Counted from the first letter of the stretch, positions 58,401 through 63,837 are shown. The stretch is 64,000 nucleotides of DNA from Dasypus novemcinctus (GCF_030445035.2 NC_080685.1:111030432-111094431); one strand, 5' to 3'. A program made the numbers and translations. Notes: generated by a model not told the origin, from the sequence alone.

Positions 58401-61400
58401 TCCGGGATGGACCACCCTCTTGTCCCCTCGCCGGGGGCTCTCAGCCGGCGCTGGAGCCGGGGCCGCCGGACGTGAGCGTGGGCGTTTTGGGTTGTCAAAG
58501 GCTGCCCAGGCAACACACCCGACAGGGCTGGCTCTCCAGGCGGAGGTTCATTAGTTTAAAAGCCGACAGTTTCGAGGCCAAGAAAAACGTCCACATCAAG
58601 GCCTCCTCGGCCGCGCTCTCTCCCTGCGGGTCGCGGGCGGTCCTGGGCTCACAGGCAGGGCCCGGGGGTGGCGTCTCCCCGCCGCCGCCTGCTCTCCTGG
58701 GGCTCTCCCCGCGGGGCGCCGCTGCGTCCTGCGCCCCTGGCTTCTCCGCCTCTGGCAGCCTCCTGCGTCTTCTTGCTGTGCTCATCCCGTCTATGCAGGA
58801 CTCCAGAAGGAGGTCAAGACGCACGTGGGGTCCCCTCAGGAAGCAATCTATCAAAGGGCCCCACTTACAATAGGGTCAGGCCCGCAGGCGGGGGGCAGCT
58901 CCAAGGACCCCATCCTTTCTCAGGTGCACAGGCTCAAGCTGCCCCAGCAGGCGGCGCTGCTCCTCGCCTGGGGGAAGCCCTCACTGCGCCCAGGCTTTTC
59001 ATCACTCTCCCCTACTTTATTTCCAGCTGCCCAAACTGGAACACTATAGACCCAGAGGTCAGAGAAACACTCACCAATCGGCATGAAGACGGGGAATTCT
59101 GGTAAGATCAGAAGAGGCTTCGTGGAAAGAGGCATCTGCCCCAGTGTTCTCTACTAGAAATTTGCAGTAAAGAAAGATGTTTTTAACTAGAAAAAAGCGT
59201 CAGCCAGAAATGAGATCATCACTCCAACAGAGAGGGGGCACGGCATCCTAGTTTAGTTTTTCAAGCAGCGGCCAGGGACTGACCGCGGGACTCCTACCCG
59301 GGAAGCAGGTGCTCGCCCACTTGAGCTCCCCCGCTCCCCCGAGCTGTTGTAAATCCCTTCTGCTGACTCACTGGGTGACCTTGGCTGGAGAAGTGCTTAG
59401 ACCTCATTGACTCCAGTTTGGCCGTGTCAAGAAAGGGCTTTAACACCGGGCAGCTCTGTTAGTCCAGGAATTCCCGGATTAATGCTCAGATCCAAGAGAA
59501 AACACGCGGAAAGGTGGGGCTTTCCCCCAGCCCGCCGCTGGCTCAGCCGGTCCCGAGAGGCCGCGCCTGGGTGGGCAGCAGGGCCCCTCTCGCCCGCACA
59601 GCCCTCGCGGTTTCCCAGCGCCTCCGAGGCGCGGCTCGCTCGCTACTCCTGCTCCCATTTCCGTGCTGGGAATCCTGAGCCCCCGAGAGGCTCAGGCCAC
59701 CCGGCTGGAGAGGGGCAGGGCCGTCCCCCGAGGCTCCCGCCGGGGCCTGGGAAGGTCAGGGCTTCCCGGGGGGCCCCCATAACCCCGCCGCGCCCCTGTG
59801 TCTGCCTTGCCAGGATGTCTTTCAGCGACTTCCTGAGGCACTATTCCCGCCTGGAGATCTGCAACCTGACGCCCGACACGCTCACCAGCGAGTCCTACAA
59901 GAAGTGGAAACTCACCAAGCAGGACGGGAGCTGGCGGCGGGGCTCCACTGCGGGGGGCTGCCGCAACTACCCCAGTGAGGCTGGCCCCCTCCCCGAGCCC
60001 GCCCCGCTGTCGTCCCCCCGCCCCGCTTCTCAGCCCCACTGCCGCCTGCCTTCCCGCCTCCCGACCCAGGCAGGCGCCCCGACTCGCTGTTTCCGGGGTG
60101 TCCCTTCCCGGCACCCGGGACCTGCTGCTGTGCTCAGCCCACCTCACGCCCAGGACCCCCCTGCCCACCCTGCCGGGACCCCTGCCTCGCCAGGCCCCGC
60201 GCACACCCGGCTGCCCAGCACCGTAGGACCCCTTCTTGGGGGAGGGCGGGGATTTCTCAGGACCCACCCTCTGCGCCCACGGCTCGGCCTCCCCTCGCCT
60301 CGCTCCCTAAGCGCACCTGAGGCCGGCAGGCTGCGTGGCGGCCCGTGGCCTTGCAGCTTAGTAAACATATTAGTAAGCCTGAGTCTTCGCGTACCACAGT
60401 GGGTAGGTCTGGGCCAGCATCGGTGCTCTGCTACAGATGACGGAACTGAGGTTCTGAGTGGCTCCCTGGGCCACAGAGCAAGCGGTCTCCCTGGAGGCAG
60501 CCGGTCGGTGCTCTAGATGGGGAATCTTCCTTGTGCAGCCCCAGGGGTGGGTCTAGAGGTGCTAGGAGGCCCTCTGCCACCCTACCCATGAGACCAAACC
60601 CTCTAGAGGGCCGGAGGGTAACTTTCAGCTTTGAGGGCCGTTCAGTCTCTACTGGAACTGCCCAGCTCTCCTGCTGTCCACAGACAATCACAGTCCATCG
60701 AATGGGCGTGTCCCAATAAAACTTTATTTACAAAGACAGGCTGCAGCCGTGGGGGCTGGAGTTTGCCAACCCCCACGACAGATGATGCCGTTAATGCCAC
60801 AGTTGGCGGGTGCCCACTAGGGAAGGGAAGGCAATCGGCTTAATTACCCTTAAGCACAAGAGAATACCGGGTCCCCCCCAAAACAGGTGCGGGGAGTGCC
60901 CCCCACGACGGGGCAAGCAGGGCCGGGAGGACGCGGGAACGAAAGGCTGGCTCTGAGCACGGCTGCCCGGCCCCTGGGGCGCTGAGGGCGCCGCCGAGCG
61001 GGGAGGGCCACCCTGATCTCCCCAGCCGAGCCAGCCTGGCCAGGCCCCAGGACCCCCAGGGCGTGATGACGGAGAGTACCACTGGGGGCGCCATGGGCTG
61101 AGCGCAGGAGAGCGGCCCGGTGCCCTGGCACCTGCCCCCAGGTGACAAGCCCGCAGCAGGGAGTCCCCAGTCGAGGTGCCCGTGGGGCACCCATGCAGGG
61201 CGCCGCAGCCCCGCGCCCCACCCCCCCGCAGGGCCGCACCCCCGCCGTCCCCCCTTCCAGCCGCCCGGCTGGCGCCGACGCCCTGCCCCTCCCCTCGCTG
61301 CAGACACTTTCTGGATGAACCCCCAGTACCTGGTCAAGCTGGAGGAGGAGGACGAGGACGACGAGGACGGGGAGAGCGGCTGCACCTTCCTGGTGGGCCT

Positions 61401-62998
61401 CATCCAGAAGCACCGGCGGCGGCAGCGCAAGATGGGCGAGGACATGCACACCATCGGCTTCGGCATCTACGAGGTGCGGGCAGCGCGGGCCCCGCAGGGA
61501 GCTCGGCCCCAAAGGCGAGGCCACGGGCCGGCCGGGGCCGGAGACGCCCGGGGAGCCTCAGAGAGCCACAGGGAGGCCCCAGGCCGTGTCCCTGTGCCGT
61601 GTCCCCGGGGCTGCCAGGCTGTGGCCAGCCTGTGCCCGCCGCCCGGGACTCAGCCCTCTCTAAAAGGGCCTCCGCCTGCCTTCTCGCGGCCCCCAGCCCT
61701 GGCTTTCTGCTTGGCCTGCTCGTCCCCGAGCACGGAGGAGACTTGAGCTGTGCTCCTGGACCCCACCGGAGGGCTGGGGAGGCAGGGGCCGAGCCGGCAG
61801 GGTCACCAGGTGGCTGGCAGAGGGCTTGGAGCACAGGCGAGCCGTCAGCCCTGCGCCCCGCCCGGAGCGCTGTGGCTGGACCCCCGTTCCCCATGCGGAC
61901 ACATCCTGCCCACTTGTCCTTCCGTCTTCCTGTTCCCAGTTTAAGAGAAGCCCCCCTTGTGGCCACCGGAGGGGAGCCCAGTCTTGGCGTGGCCCCTGCA
62001 GGCCGAGGGCTGGGGCCGGGCAGAGAAGGGCGTATCGCACTGGCCCACTCCCTGCCCCTTTGTGCAACACAGCATGGAGCTTCTGGGGCTCGGGGGGTGG
62101 GGGATGAGTGGGGGGGGGGTGGGCAGTGAAGAGGAAGGACGCGGGGAAGCCTGAGAGCGGCTGGAGGGGCTGCGCTCTGGCTGCCGGCGGGGTCCGAGGG
62201 GCCAGAGCTGCTCCCCCAGCCCCTGCATGCGGAGACCACCTGCCTCGACTGCCTCCACTGCGGAAACTGGCCAGTGCTACAAATCAGGGCTCCCAAATGC
62301 CACCAGCCCTCTCTGGTGGAAGCCGGGCGGGAGAATGTCCTCACCGCAGGACACTGGCCTCTTCCCCGTGCACCTGAGGAAGGGACTTGGGAAGAGCTGG
62401 GCGAGCACCAAAGGTTCTAAAAACACGCAATTCCAAACCCCTCAGGCTCTGAGAGAGGTGAGGACGTCAGTCCCAGGACAGAATAGCGCCAAGGACAATG
62501 CAGACTGCGTTGTGAGACAGTCCGCCGCCCCGCCCATGGGCGCCGGTGGGCTCTCAGAGCTGGGAACACCCTGCCCCCACTTTAGAGATTAGGAAACTGA
62601 GTACAGAGAAAGGAGGAAGTACGGGCTGGTGGCAGCCGGAGCTAGAACTGCCACCTGCTCCCAGCCCCGAGTGAGGAGCGCACCGTGCTTCTGGACACAG
62701 CCCCGCTTCTCCTGCCGGGCGACCTTAGCAGGCCACTTCACGTCTGCATGCCTTGCTTTTAGGCTCTATAAATTTGGAATTTAACAGGTTAAAATAAATT
62801 GCCAGGTAATCAATTTGTTTTTAATGTGGAAATACTTGGAGTTCATTGGAAAATAATTTTTCTGTTGGTTTGGTTAATACTGCTAAAGCTACAAAGAAAA
62901 GGGGATAGCAAAAGAGGCAGTGATGGCTTTTTTTACGCGGCTTTCCCGGAATCCAAATTAAGCGTGGTTCTCCTTTACCTTCGCAGGTCCCGGAGGAG
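20595..62998 (+). CDS. CAPN2: Calpain-2 catalytic subunit (m-calpain large subunit), exons 1-11, 3' end outside window
   Basis: This is a cytosolic calcium-dependent cysteine protease that works as a heterodimer with the small subunit CAPNS1 and makes limited cuts in cytoskeletal and signalling proteins. I joined eleven coding exons by AG/GT boundaries and phase: 237, 70, 119, 134, 169, 84, 86, 75, 161, 170 and 12 nt, which is 1317 nt or 439 codons with no stop. The product reads co-linearly with mammalian calpain-2 as I recall it: anchor helix (1-19), protease core PC1 (about 20-210) with GDCWLLAA and C105, PC2 (about 211-355) with GHAYSV (H262) and RNPWGEVEW (N286, W288), then the C2-like domain with its acidic loop (about 390-400). 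Exon lengths match the conserved calpain pattern. About 260 C-terminal residues, including the penta-EF-hand domain, lie to the right. CAPN8 is the close paralogue, but residues such as the start [19 protein letters not shown] are typical of CAPN2. All seen residues look functional. Confidence 0.97.
22391..22698 (+). repeat. Inverted duplication, left arm (contains a DAS dimer)
   Basis: This arm reads caaacaagagaaggctttca, then accttactttttataaca, a DAS dimer, then aagtgaattcaaaaaagaaa and agagtagctataacaac. The reverse complement of 24991-25284 reads the same way, including the non-SINE sequence at both ends, with scattered substitutions and small gaps. Confidence 0.9.
22453..22670 (+). mobile_element. 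DAS SINE dimer
   Basis: Two units (gccaatgtagctcaactggt and gccagtgtagctcagtggtt) joined by a linker with aaaacaaaacgaacaaatga, ending in poly-A. Confidence 0.85.
23880..24035 (-). mobile_element. MIR SINE, minus strand
   Basis: Antisense MIR: ttgaatcctgaaaacgaac, cattttacagatgaagaaac, tgaggcttaaaaggttaagc, gcagagccaggattcaagcc. Confidence 0.85.
24991..25284 (-). repeat. Inverted duplication, right arm (contains a DAS dimer)
   Basis: Partner of 22391-22698 in the opposite orientation, with about 2.3 kb between the arms. Shared flanks outside the SINEs show that this is duplication of one composite segment rather than two independent SINE insertions. Confidence 0.9.
25020..25226 (-). mobile_element. 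DAS SINE dimer, minus strand
   Basis: Antisense units with aggaggtaccagagattgaa, gctcaaccactgagctacat and ctgctcccc, then aggaggtacatggggatcag, gctcaaccagttgagccaca and ttggctccc. Confidence 0.85.
25796..26060 (+). repeat. 16-bp minisatellite with 17 CTGAC motifs, next to the exon 2 acceptor
   Basis: About 17 units of 15-16 bp, of the form gggctgaccgctcggg or gggctgaccgctgggg. The first CTGAC starts at 25798 and the last at 26052. CTGAC fits the mammalian branchpoint consensus, and the last A (26055) lies 28 nt before the acceptor AG at 26082-26083, a normal branchpoint distance. An antisense Ser/Pro/Gln frame over it is a repeat artefact. Confidence 0.92.
26084..26153 (+). CDS. CAPN2: CAPN2 coding exon 2 (residues 80-103)
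   Basis: This 70-nt exon has acceptor cag and donor gtaagt. It encodes [20 protein letters not shown], then GAL and the first base of Gly103. The [11 protein letters not shown] block is a calpain signature just before the catalytic cysteine. The size is the standard calpain exon 2 size. The acceptor is unusual in its setting: a 16-bp minisatellite full of CTGAC motifs ends about 27 nt upstream of it, leaving only a short, G-interrupted pyrimidine stretch. Confidence 0.97.
27015..27130 (-). mobile_element. MIR SINE, minus strand
   Basis: tttattgagcatttacaatg, gtgccagaaac and gattatcccatttcatgggt follow the antisense MIR order. Confidence 0.65.
27254..27490 (+). mobile_element. DAS SINE dimer
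   Basis: Units begin gctgatgtggctgaagcagt and gccgatgtggctcagtgttt, with an aaataaatgaacaatatgca linker and a poly-A end. Confidence 0.87.
28029..28243 (+). mobile_element. DAS SINE dimer
   Basis: Units begin gtggacatggctcaagcact and gccggtgtggctccgcggtt, with an acaaaagcaagcaaaatgaa linker. Confidence 0.85.
28570..28655 (+). mobile_element. DAS SINE monomer
   Basis: gcagagatagctcacgtgtt, gaggtcccgggttcaatccc, tggtacctcctt. Confidence 0.75.
28795..28960 (-). mobile_element. MIR SINE, minus strand
   Basis: ccccactgtgcaggcgagga, aaactgaggcacagagaggg and gcggttacacgg follow antisense MIR. Confidence 0.7.
28961..29611. other. Intron 2 segment, nothing recognised
   Basis: Mixed-composition DNA with short frames only. 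Confidence 0.4.
29612..29855 (-). mobile_element. DAS SINE dimer, minus strand
   Basis: Antisense units with ggattgaacccagggttttg plus ctcaggcactgagctgcacc, then gaacctgggaccttgtacgt plus ctcaaccacttgagctgcat. They are separated by a (gttt)n linker. Confidence 0.85.
30067..30483 (-). mobile_element. DAS SINE, long type, minus strand, 18-bp target-site duplication
   Basis: A full-length antisense unit from the T-rich end (aagatttattttttatttct) to gggccaagttcgcttccc. The word cagactgcccttgttttt occurs exactly at 30049-30066 and 30484-30501. The intact duplication points to a fairly recent insertion. Confidence 0.95.
30570..30790 (+). mobile_element. DAS SINE dimer
   Basis: Units begin gtggatgtggctcaaatggt and gctgatgtagctcagtgatt, with an acaacaagcaaaacaacagc linker. 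Confidence 0.87.
30820..31235 (-). mobile_element. Old L1M-like repeat fragment, minus strand
   Basis: Words such as cattttgccacacttgctg, cctaagaacaaggatattca, acagtccatattccaatttt, aaaaatgtccttctgg and catcctatccaggatcgtgt match an old antisense LINE-type repeat. The same word order is found at 57060-57420. The subfamily is uncertain. Confidence 0.5.
31236..33592 (-). mobile_element. HAL1-type half-LINE, near complete, minus strand
   Basis: Read on the minus strand it begins near 33592 with gatcaaaatggcgcagtgag, an L1-like 5' end. It then has a long leader, and at 32624-32415 a 69-codon frame of L1 ORF1 coiled-coil type ([16 protein letters not shown] ... [14 protein letters not shown]). 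It goes on to a 3' region like that of L1 and ends in a T run (A tail) near 31236-31255. No reverse transcriptase frame is seen in its 2.36 kb, which fits HAL1, an L1 derivative with ORF1 only. An internally deleted L1 is the alternative. Stops break the frame. Confidence 0.65.
33593..35603. other. GC-rich intron 2 segment, nothing recognised
   Basis: Overlapping open frames on both strands (up to 201 codons at 34535-35140) have Pro/Gly/Ala/Arg-rich products without domains. Confidence 0.5.
35604..35660 (+). mobile_element. DAS SINE fragment
   Basis: gggagcgaggtggctcaggc, gttgagcgcctgctcccca; the 3' half is missing. Confidence 0.6.
35795..35842 (-). mobile_element. MER20 fragment, minus strand
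   Basis: gtagggtgtttagcatcatc, cttggcctgtactcacc matches the centre of MER20. It stops where the LTR-type block starts. Confidence 0.5.
35843..36790. mobile_element. ERVL-type LTR fossil with adjoining sequence
   Basis: It starts tgtattagtcagccaaagg, a start typical of antisense ERVL/MaLR LTRs, and a TG...CA block may end near 36361 (cttctaca). What follows to about 36790 looks like further sequence of the same old element. It is broken, with no usable frame. The family call is tentative. Confidence 0.45.
37497..37640. repeat. GGA-rich purine tract
   Basis: About 140 bp of almost pure G and A (gggaggagg and ggagggggag words) on the + strand without a fixed period. It could adopt G-quadruplex or triplex forms. 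Confidence 0.85.
39675..39870 (-). mobile_element. MIR SINE, minus strand, with an internal 21-bp duplication
   Basis: gacacggctctaagtgctgt, gaattctcaactgtgaggc, aaccgaggcacagaagagtg and ggggctggaactcgtcc follow antisense MIR. The word ggtttaatgaaagaggcaac is duplicated in tandem at about 39766-39807. Confidence 0.7.
40088..40245 (+). mobile_element. DAS SINE dimer, first unit shortened
   Basis: gcggatgtagctccagtggt runs directly into tcgatccccggtacctcct, so the middle of the first unit is missing. The second unit is gcaggcgtagctccgtggct to cggcacctcct. Confidence 0.8.
40246..42079. other. Intron 2 segment: GC-rich to 41620, AT-rich after; nothing recognised
   Basis: No gene. The part at 41650-42050 may be an old DNA-transposon or LINE remnant, but I cannot name it. 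Confidence 0.4.
43092..43310 (-). mobile_element. DAS SINE dimer, minus strand
   Basis: aggaggtacaggagattgaa with gctcaaccactgagctagat, then aggcggtaccaagattgaac with aggtgctcaaccagtgg. Confidence 0.85.
43407..43454. repeat. (AT)24 microsatellite
   Basis: An uninterrupted AT dinucleotide run, directly followed by aaaatc and a DAS unit. Confidence 0.95.
43460..43553 (-). mobile_element. DAS SINE monomer, minus strand
   Basis: ggaagtactggggattgaac, cgctcaaccactgagcttca, cctgctccc. Confidence 0.85.
43641..44989. other. GC-rich intron 2 segment, nothing recognised
   Basis: Open frames of up to 166 codons on both strands without domains. Confidence 0.45.
44990..45165 (+). mobile_element. MIR SINE
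   Basis: cgcgttaggtcagcaattta, then cctcgagcctcagtttcccg and gtgatgataatagggc follow the MIR order. Confidence 0.65.
45166..45689. other. Intron 2 segment, nothing recognised
   Basis: No gene or named repeat seen. Confidence 0.4.
45690..46097 (-). mobile_element. DAS SINE, long type, minus strand
   Basis: T-rich start (gtgtttttttatttatttct), gtcgtctgctctctgtgtgc, tgcactttctttcgcgctgg, cactgggccaagtccgcttc. Closely related to 30067-30483 and 13170-13590. Confidence 0.92.
46143..46235 (+). mobile_element. DAS SINE monomer
   Basis: gcggatgtggctcaagggat, catgaggtccgggttcagtc, ggtacct and poly-A. Confidence 0.85.
46374..46702 (+). mobile_element. 5'-truncated xenarthran L1 3' UTR with a G-rich tract
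   Basis: Same family as 16608-17140. It ends with a run of G blocks (46597-46636), then cacatatatatttttaatgt and an A-rich tail. The word aataataatagtct flanks it on both sides. G-rich tracts are typical of mammalian L1 3' UTRs. The good flanks suggest a young insertion. Confidence 0.8.
46718..47078 (+). mobile_element. DAS SINE, long type
   Basis: acagatgtggctcaaataat, catgagaggtccc, then the body with gcagcgagctgacatacc and a second motif, agaggtggctcaagcaatta, ending gaaataaaataaaatg. Confidence 0.85.
47210..47340 (+). mobile_element. MIR SINE
   Basis: gctcctggctctgcccctca, ccagatgtgtgacctcgagc, aagtaactttatctttt. Confidence 0.75.
47341..48297. other. GC-rich intron 2 segment, nothing recognised
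   Basis: Overlapping frames on both strands without domains. Confidence 0.45.
48298..48388 (+). mobile_element. DAS SINE monomer
   Basis: aagatgcagctcggtggttg, cacgaggtcctgggtttgat, cctccttg and poly-A. Confidence 0.8.
48432..48597 (+). mobile_element. DAS SINE, internally shortened long type
   Basis: gtggatgtggctcgagcagt, ctgggaggtcccag, gcctcctaaagaagacaaac, then a short body with aacaatgagcagacgacgag. The long-type middle is missing. Confidence 0.85.
48598..49011. other. Intron 2 segment, nothing recognised
   Basis: No gene or named repeat seen. Confidence 0.4.
49012..49170 (+). mobile_element. Diverged DAS SINE
   Basis: ggaagcgggtggggcgcagg, then gcctcctgggggaggcgagc and a tail with aaaataaagcaaaatac keep the DAS order, but with many changes. 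Confidence 0.5.
49171..49799. other. Intron 2 segment, nothing recognised
   Basis: GC-rich after 49400; no gene seen. Confidence 0.4.
49800..50225. mobile_element. ERVL/MaLR-type LTR fossil
   Basis: It starts tgtgttagccagcgctgtcc and ends near aagctgacacatgaacttca, both resembling the ends of mammalian ERVL-class LTRs read antisense. It is an old, CpG-rich, broken solo copy. Confidence 0.5.
50618..50736 (+). CDS. CAPN2: CAPN2 coding exon 3 (residues 103-142), catalytic cysteine
   Basis: This 119-nt exon lies between acceptor tccgcag and donor gtgcgg. It completes Gly103 and encodes [19 protein letters not shown] up to GIFRFQ. The cysteine of DCWLLAA is residue 105 of the joined protein, the active-site nucleophile of calpain-2. 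The exon ends in phase 0. A 2.8-kb minisatellite starts about 150 bp after its donor. A 90-codon open frame (50608-50880) that runs through this exon into the intron is only the exon frame reading on to a stop. Confidence 0.97.
50737..53958 (+). other. CAPN2: CAPN2 intron 3 (3222 bp)
   Basis: Bounded by gtgcgg and ctgcag. About 86% of it is one minisatellite (50883-53650). The rest is 146 bp of exon 3 flank and 308 bp before exon 4 with a short AT-rich island at 53696-53800. Confidence 0.92.
50883..53650. repeat. 2.8-kb GC-rich minisatellite, 42/45-bp units with higher-order structure
   Basis: Some 60 units of the frame ggcacagcgggggagcccct followed by one of three endings: gcccacctcacggggccccg (42 bp), ggcccaccctctcagggacc (45 bp) or ggccacgtcacggggccccg. 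A six-unit block repeats with a period of about 258 bp (for example the ccacgtcacgg unit starting at 52501 and 52759). Both unit lengths are multiples of three and lack stops, so 908-, 750- and 437-codon frames on + and several on - are artefacts. Confidence 0.97.
53959..54092 (+). CDS. CAPN2: CAPN2 coding exon 4 (residues 143-187)
   Basis: This 134-nt exon has acceptor tcctgcag and donor gtgagt. It encodes [19 protein letters not shown] up to LLEKAYA and two bases of Lys187. It forms the central part of PC1; the VVVDDRLPT block is near-invariant in classical calpains. The donor is preceded by CCAA, and reading on into the intron gives AAG TGA, an immediate stop. The intron 4 array repeats this donor downstream at least ten times, six of them with the same CCAAGTGAGTGA, so splice-site choice here is worth study. 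Confidence 0.97.
54093..54600 (+). repeat. Tandem array repeating the exon 4 splice donor, 174-bp higher-order unit
   Basis: gtgagtga occurs at 54093 (the real donor) and again at 54179, 54237, 54264, 54323, 54353, 54411, 54438, 54497, 54527 and 54557. Sites four apart lie exactly 174 bp apart (54179/54353, 54237/54411, 54264/54438, 54323/54497), giving sub-spacings of 58, 27, 59 and 30 bp. Six of the ten copies keep the exact ccaagtgagtga context of the real site. Long minus-strand frames (233-263 codons) over it are artefacts. Confidence 0.95.
54093..55562 (+). other. CAPN2: CAPN2 intron 4 (1470 bp)
   Basis: Bounded by gtgagt and ccgcag. The first 510 bp is a donor-bearing tandem array. 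The rest is GC-rich with a T18 run at 54806-54823 and no recognised repeat. Confidence 0.92.
55563..55731 (+). CDS. CAPN2: CAPN2 coding exon 5 (residues 187-243)
   Basis: This 169-nt exon runs from acceptor cccgcag to donor gtgagt. It encodes [20 protein letters not shown] up to LLGCSID. It spans the end of PC1, the hinge and the start of PC2, including the GFEDFTGG block that is conserved in classical calpains. It ends in phase 0. The sequence is strongly GC-rich with many CpG dinucleotides, like its neighbours. Confidence 0.97.
55732..56689 (+). other. CAPN2: CAPN2 intron 5 (958 bp)
   Basis: gtgagt to tgcag; GC-rich, with a short agcctcg triplication at 56041-56060 and a GGGGA-rich tract at 56625-56660 just before exon 6. 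No repeat or gene recognised. Confidence 0.9.
56690..56773 (+). CDS. CAPN2: CAPN2 coding exon 6 (residues 244-271), catalytic histidine
   Basis: This 84-nt exon lies between acceptor tctgcag and donor gtaggg, with phase 0 at both ends. It encodes [20 protein letters not shown], then YSVTGAEE. The histidine of KGHAYSV is residue 262 of the joined protein, the general base of the calpain-2 catalytic triad in PC2. The intron before it ends in a G-rich stretch, with only a short TGTCTGCAG acceptor. Confidence 0.97.
56774..57738 (+). other. CAPN2: CAPN2 intron 6 (965 bp) with an old LINE-like repeat at 57060-57420
   Basis: gtaggg to ttcag. The middle matches the repeat at 30820-31235 in word order (ctaagaacaggacattctcc, then cccccaaatgtcctttatgg, then ccaatccagaaatcagcc), a probable antisense L1M-type fragment. 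Confidence 0.75.
57739..57824 (+). CDS. CAPN2: CAPN2 coding exon 7 (residues 272-300), catalytic asparagine
   Basis: This 86-nt exon runs from acceptor ccttcag to donor gtgagt. It encodes [20 protein letters not shown], then EWTGKWSD and two bases of Asn300. The asparagine of RNPWGEVEW is residue 286, the third member of the triad, with the conserved W288 beside it. Arg275 differs from the Asn that I recall in the human protein, in a variable loop of PC2. Confidence 0.97.
57825..59026 (+). other. CAPN2: CAPN2 intron 7 (1202 bp)
   Basis: gtgagt to ttccag. GC-rich; a possible third, strongly CpG-rich copy of the LTR-type fossil family seen at 8522 and 12945 may lie at about 58535-58790 (gtttcgaggccaagaaaaac, cacatcaaggc), but this is weak. 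No gene. Confidence 0.85.
59027..59101 (+). CDS. CAPN2: CAPN2 coding exon 8 (residues 300-325)
   Basis: This 75-nt exon lies between acceptor tttccag and donor gtaaga. It completes Asn300 and encodes [20 protein letters not shown], then DGEF and most of Trp325. It forms the end region of PC2; acidic residues here (EDGEFW) lie near the second core calcium site in known calpain structures. It has the standard calpain exon 8 length. The AT-richer codon use contrasts with the very GC-rich exons on either side. Confidence 0.96.
59102..59813 (+). other. CAPN2: CAPN2 intron 8 (712 bp)
   Basis: gtaaga to tgccag. It contains a diverged antisense DAS unit at 59252-59340 and GC-rich DNA after that. The 369-codon frame at 59407-60516 is not in itself a gene; it happens to run through exon 9 in the coding frame. 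Confidence 0.85.
59252..59340 (-). mobile_element. Diverged DAS SINE, minus strand
   Basis: gccagggactgaccgcggga, ggaagcaggtgctcgcccac, ttgagctcccccgctcccc keep the antisense DAS order. Confidence 0.65.
59814..59974 (+). CDS. CAPN2: CAPN2 coding exon 9 (residues 325-379)
   Basis: This 161-nt exon runs from acceptor ttgccag to donor gtgagg. It completes Trp325 and encodes [20 protein letters not shown] up to [10 protein letters not shown] and the first base of Asn379. It covers the end of PC2 and the linker into the C2-like beta-sandwich. The [10 protein letters not shown] block is a family-wide calpain signature. Confidence 0.97.
59975..61303 (+). other. CAPN2: CAPN2 intron 9 (1329 bp)
   Basis: gtgagg to ctgcag. 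A short MIR-like antisense piece (cagatgacggaactgaggtt) lies near 60430-60490, and an old repeat word set (aataaaactttatttacaaa, gtttgccaacccc) near 60714-60775. The rest is GC-rich without recognised content. Confidence 0.88.
61304..61473 (+). CDS. CAPN2: CAPN2 coding exon 10 (residues 379-435), acidic loop of the C2-like domain
   Basis: This 170-nt exon runs from acceptor gctgcag to donor gtgcgg. It completes Asn379 and encodes [12 protein letters not shown], the acidic run [11 protein letters not shown], then [20 protein letters not shown] and [11 protein letters not shown]. The acidic loop is known in calpain-2 to join the protease core to calcium and phospholipid sensing. It is followed by a basic patch, HRRRQRK. 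The exon ends in phase 0. Confidence 0.97.
61474..62986 (+). other. CAPN2: CAPN2 intron 10 (1513 bp)
   Basis: gtgcgg to tcgcag. GC-rich at first, AT-richer in the last 250 bp. A MIR-like antisense piece (gagattaggaaactgagtac) lies near 62583-62660. No gene. Confidence 0.88.
62987..62998 (+). CDS. CAPN2: CAPN2 coding exon 11, 12-nt microexon (residues 436-439, VPEE)
   Basis: Only four codons, GTC CCG GAG GAG (VPEE), lie between acceptor ttcgcag and a strong donor gtacgt. Calpain-2 continues ...GFGIYE-VPEE-LSGQ..., so this matches the known 12-nt exon 11 of classical calpains in both size and sequence. It is phase 0 on both sides, so skipping it would keep the frame and drop four residues of the C2-like domain. 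Automated gene finders often miss it. The next exon (starting LSGQ in relatives) is not found before the window ends. Confidence 0.93.
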
Positions 62999-63224
62999 GT
63001 ACGTCTGGCCTGTGTTAGCTGCTGGTCCTGAAGATCAGGCTCAGGCTGCTGCTGGAGCTCTGGGTGTCGCAGGAAGCTGGGGCAGGGCTGGTGGCTGGAA
63101 GGAGGAGTCTCCTCGGGTTCTAGATCCCGCTGGTTTGAGCTCAGAGCAAGGTACCTGGGGTCTCCCTGTGCAGCTTGCTGCGTCCCAGCGGCTTGGCAGA
63201 GCCCACATGGTTTAGTTCCAGGTA

Positions 63225-63745
63225 GGTAACCTGCATTAGTTCCCCACAGCTGTGGTGTAACAAAGCACCACAAACTGGGTGGCTTAAAACCGTTCTTTCA
63301 CGGCCAGTGGGCCCAAAGTCTGAAATCAAGGTGTCCACCAGGCCATGCTCCCTTAAGAGGCTCGAGGGAAGAATCCTTCCTCCGGGGACTGTGTGTGTGT
63401 GAAAGTAAAAGTTTTTTAAAACAAGGAAGAAGAGGAAGACTCGTTCCTTTCTCTTCCTAACTTCTGGTGGTTGCTGACAACCCTGGCATTTCTCGGCTTG
63501 CAGCTGTTAATATAGCCTCCAATCTCTGCCTCTGTTGTCACGGGCCTTCTTCTTAGATGTCTTCTGTGTCCCTGTGTCCTCTCCACCTCTTAAAAGGACA
63601 ACAGTCCTACTGGGTTTAGGGCCCAACCTACTCCAGTGTGACCTCATCTTCAGTTACATCGGCAAAGACACTGTTTCCAAATCAGGACACTTCACCTAGA
63701 CCAGGGCTAGGACTTCAGAGTGTCACAGTCTGGCCCACAACACAA
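63225..63745 (-). mobile_element. MLT1-like (ERVL-MaLR) LTR fossil, minus strand
   Basis: The order cattagttccccacagctgt, accacaaactgggtggctta, gtctgaaatcaaggtgtcca, ccaatctctgcctctgttgt, gtgacctcatcttcagttac is that of a mammal-wide MaLR-class LTR read antisense. It is an old, broken solo copy. Confidence 0.75.
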
Positions 63746-63837
63746 TCGCAGTGGTTTCAGGACCTCTTGAGAGGTCCCTGTAGCTCTTTAGGGAAAGGAT
63801 GAACCCTGCCGATTGTCTCATCAGACAGTGTTGGGAG

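Noticed and set aside
2624-59340. tRNA genes suggested by the A/B-box-like GATGTGGCTCA and GGTTC words
   Set aside because: All belong to DAS SINEs with A-rich tails. None folds as a clean tRNA in isolation from the repeat.
59407-60516. 369-codon + frame as a separate gene
   Set aside because: It is the CAPN2 exon 9 frame extended by chance into introns 8 and 9; only 59814-59974 is coding.
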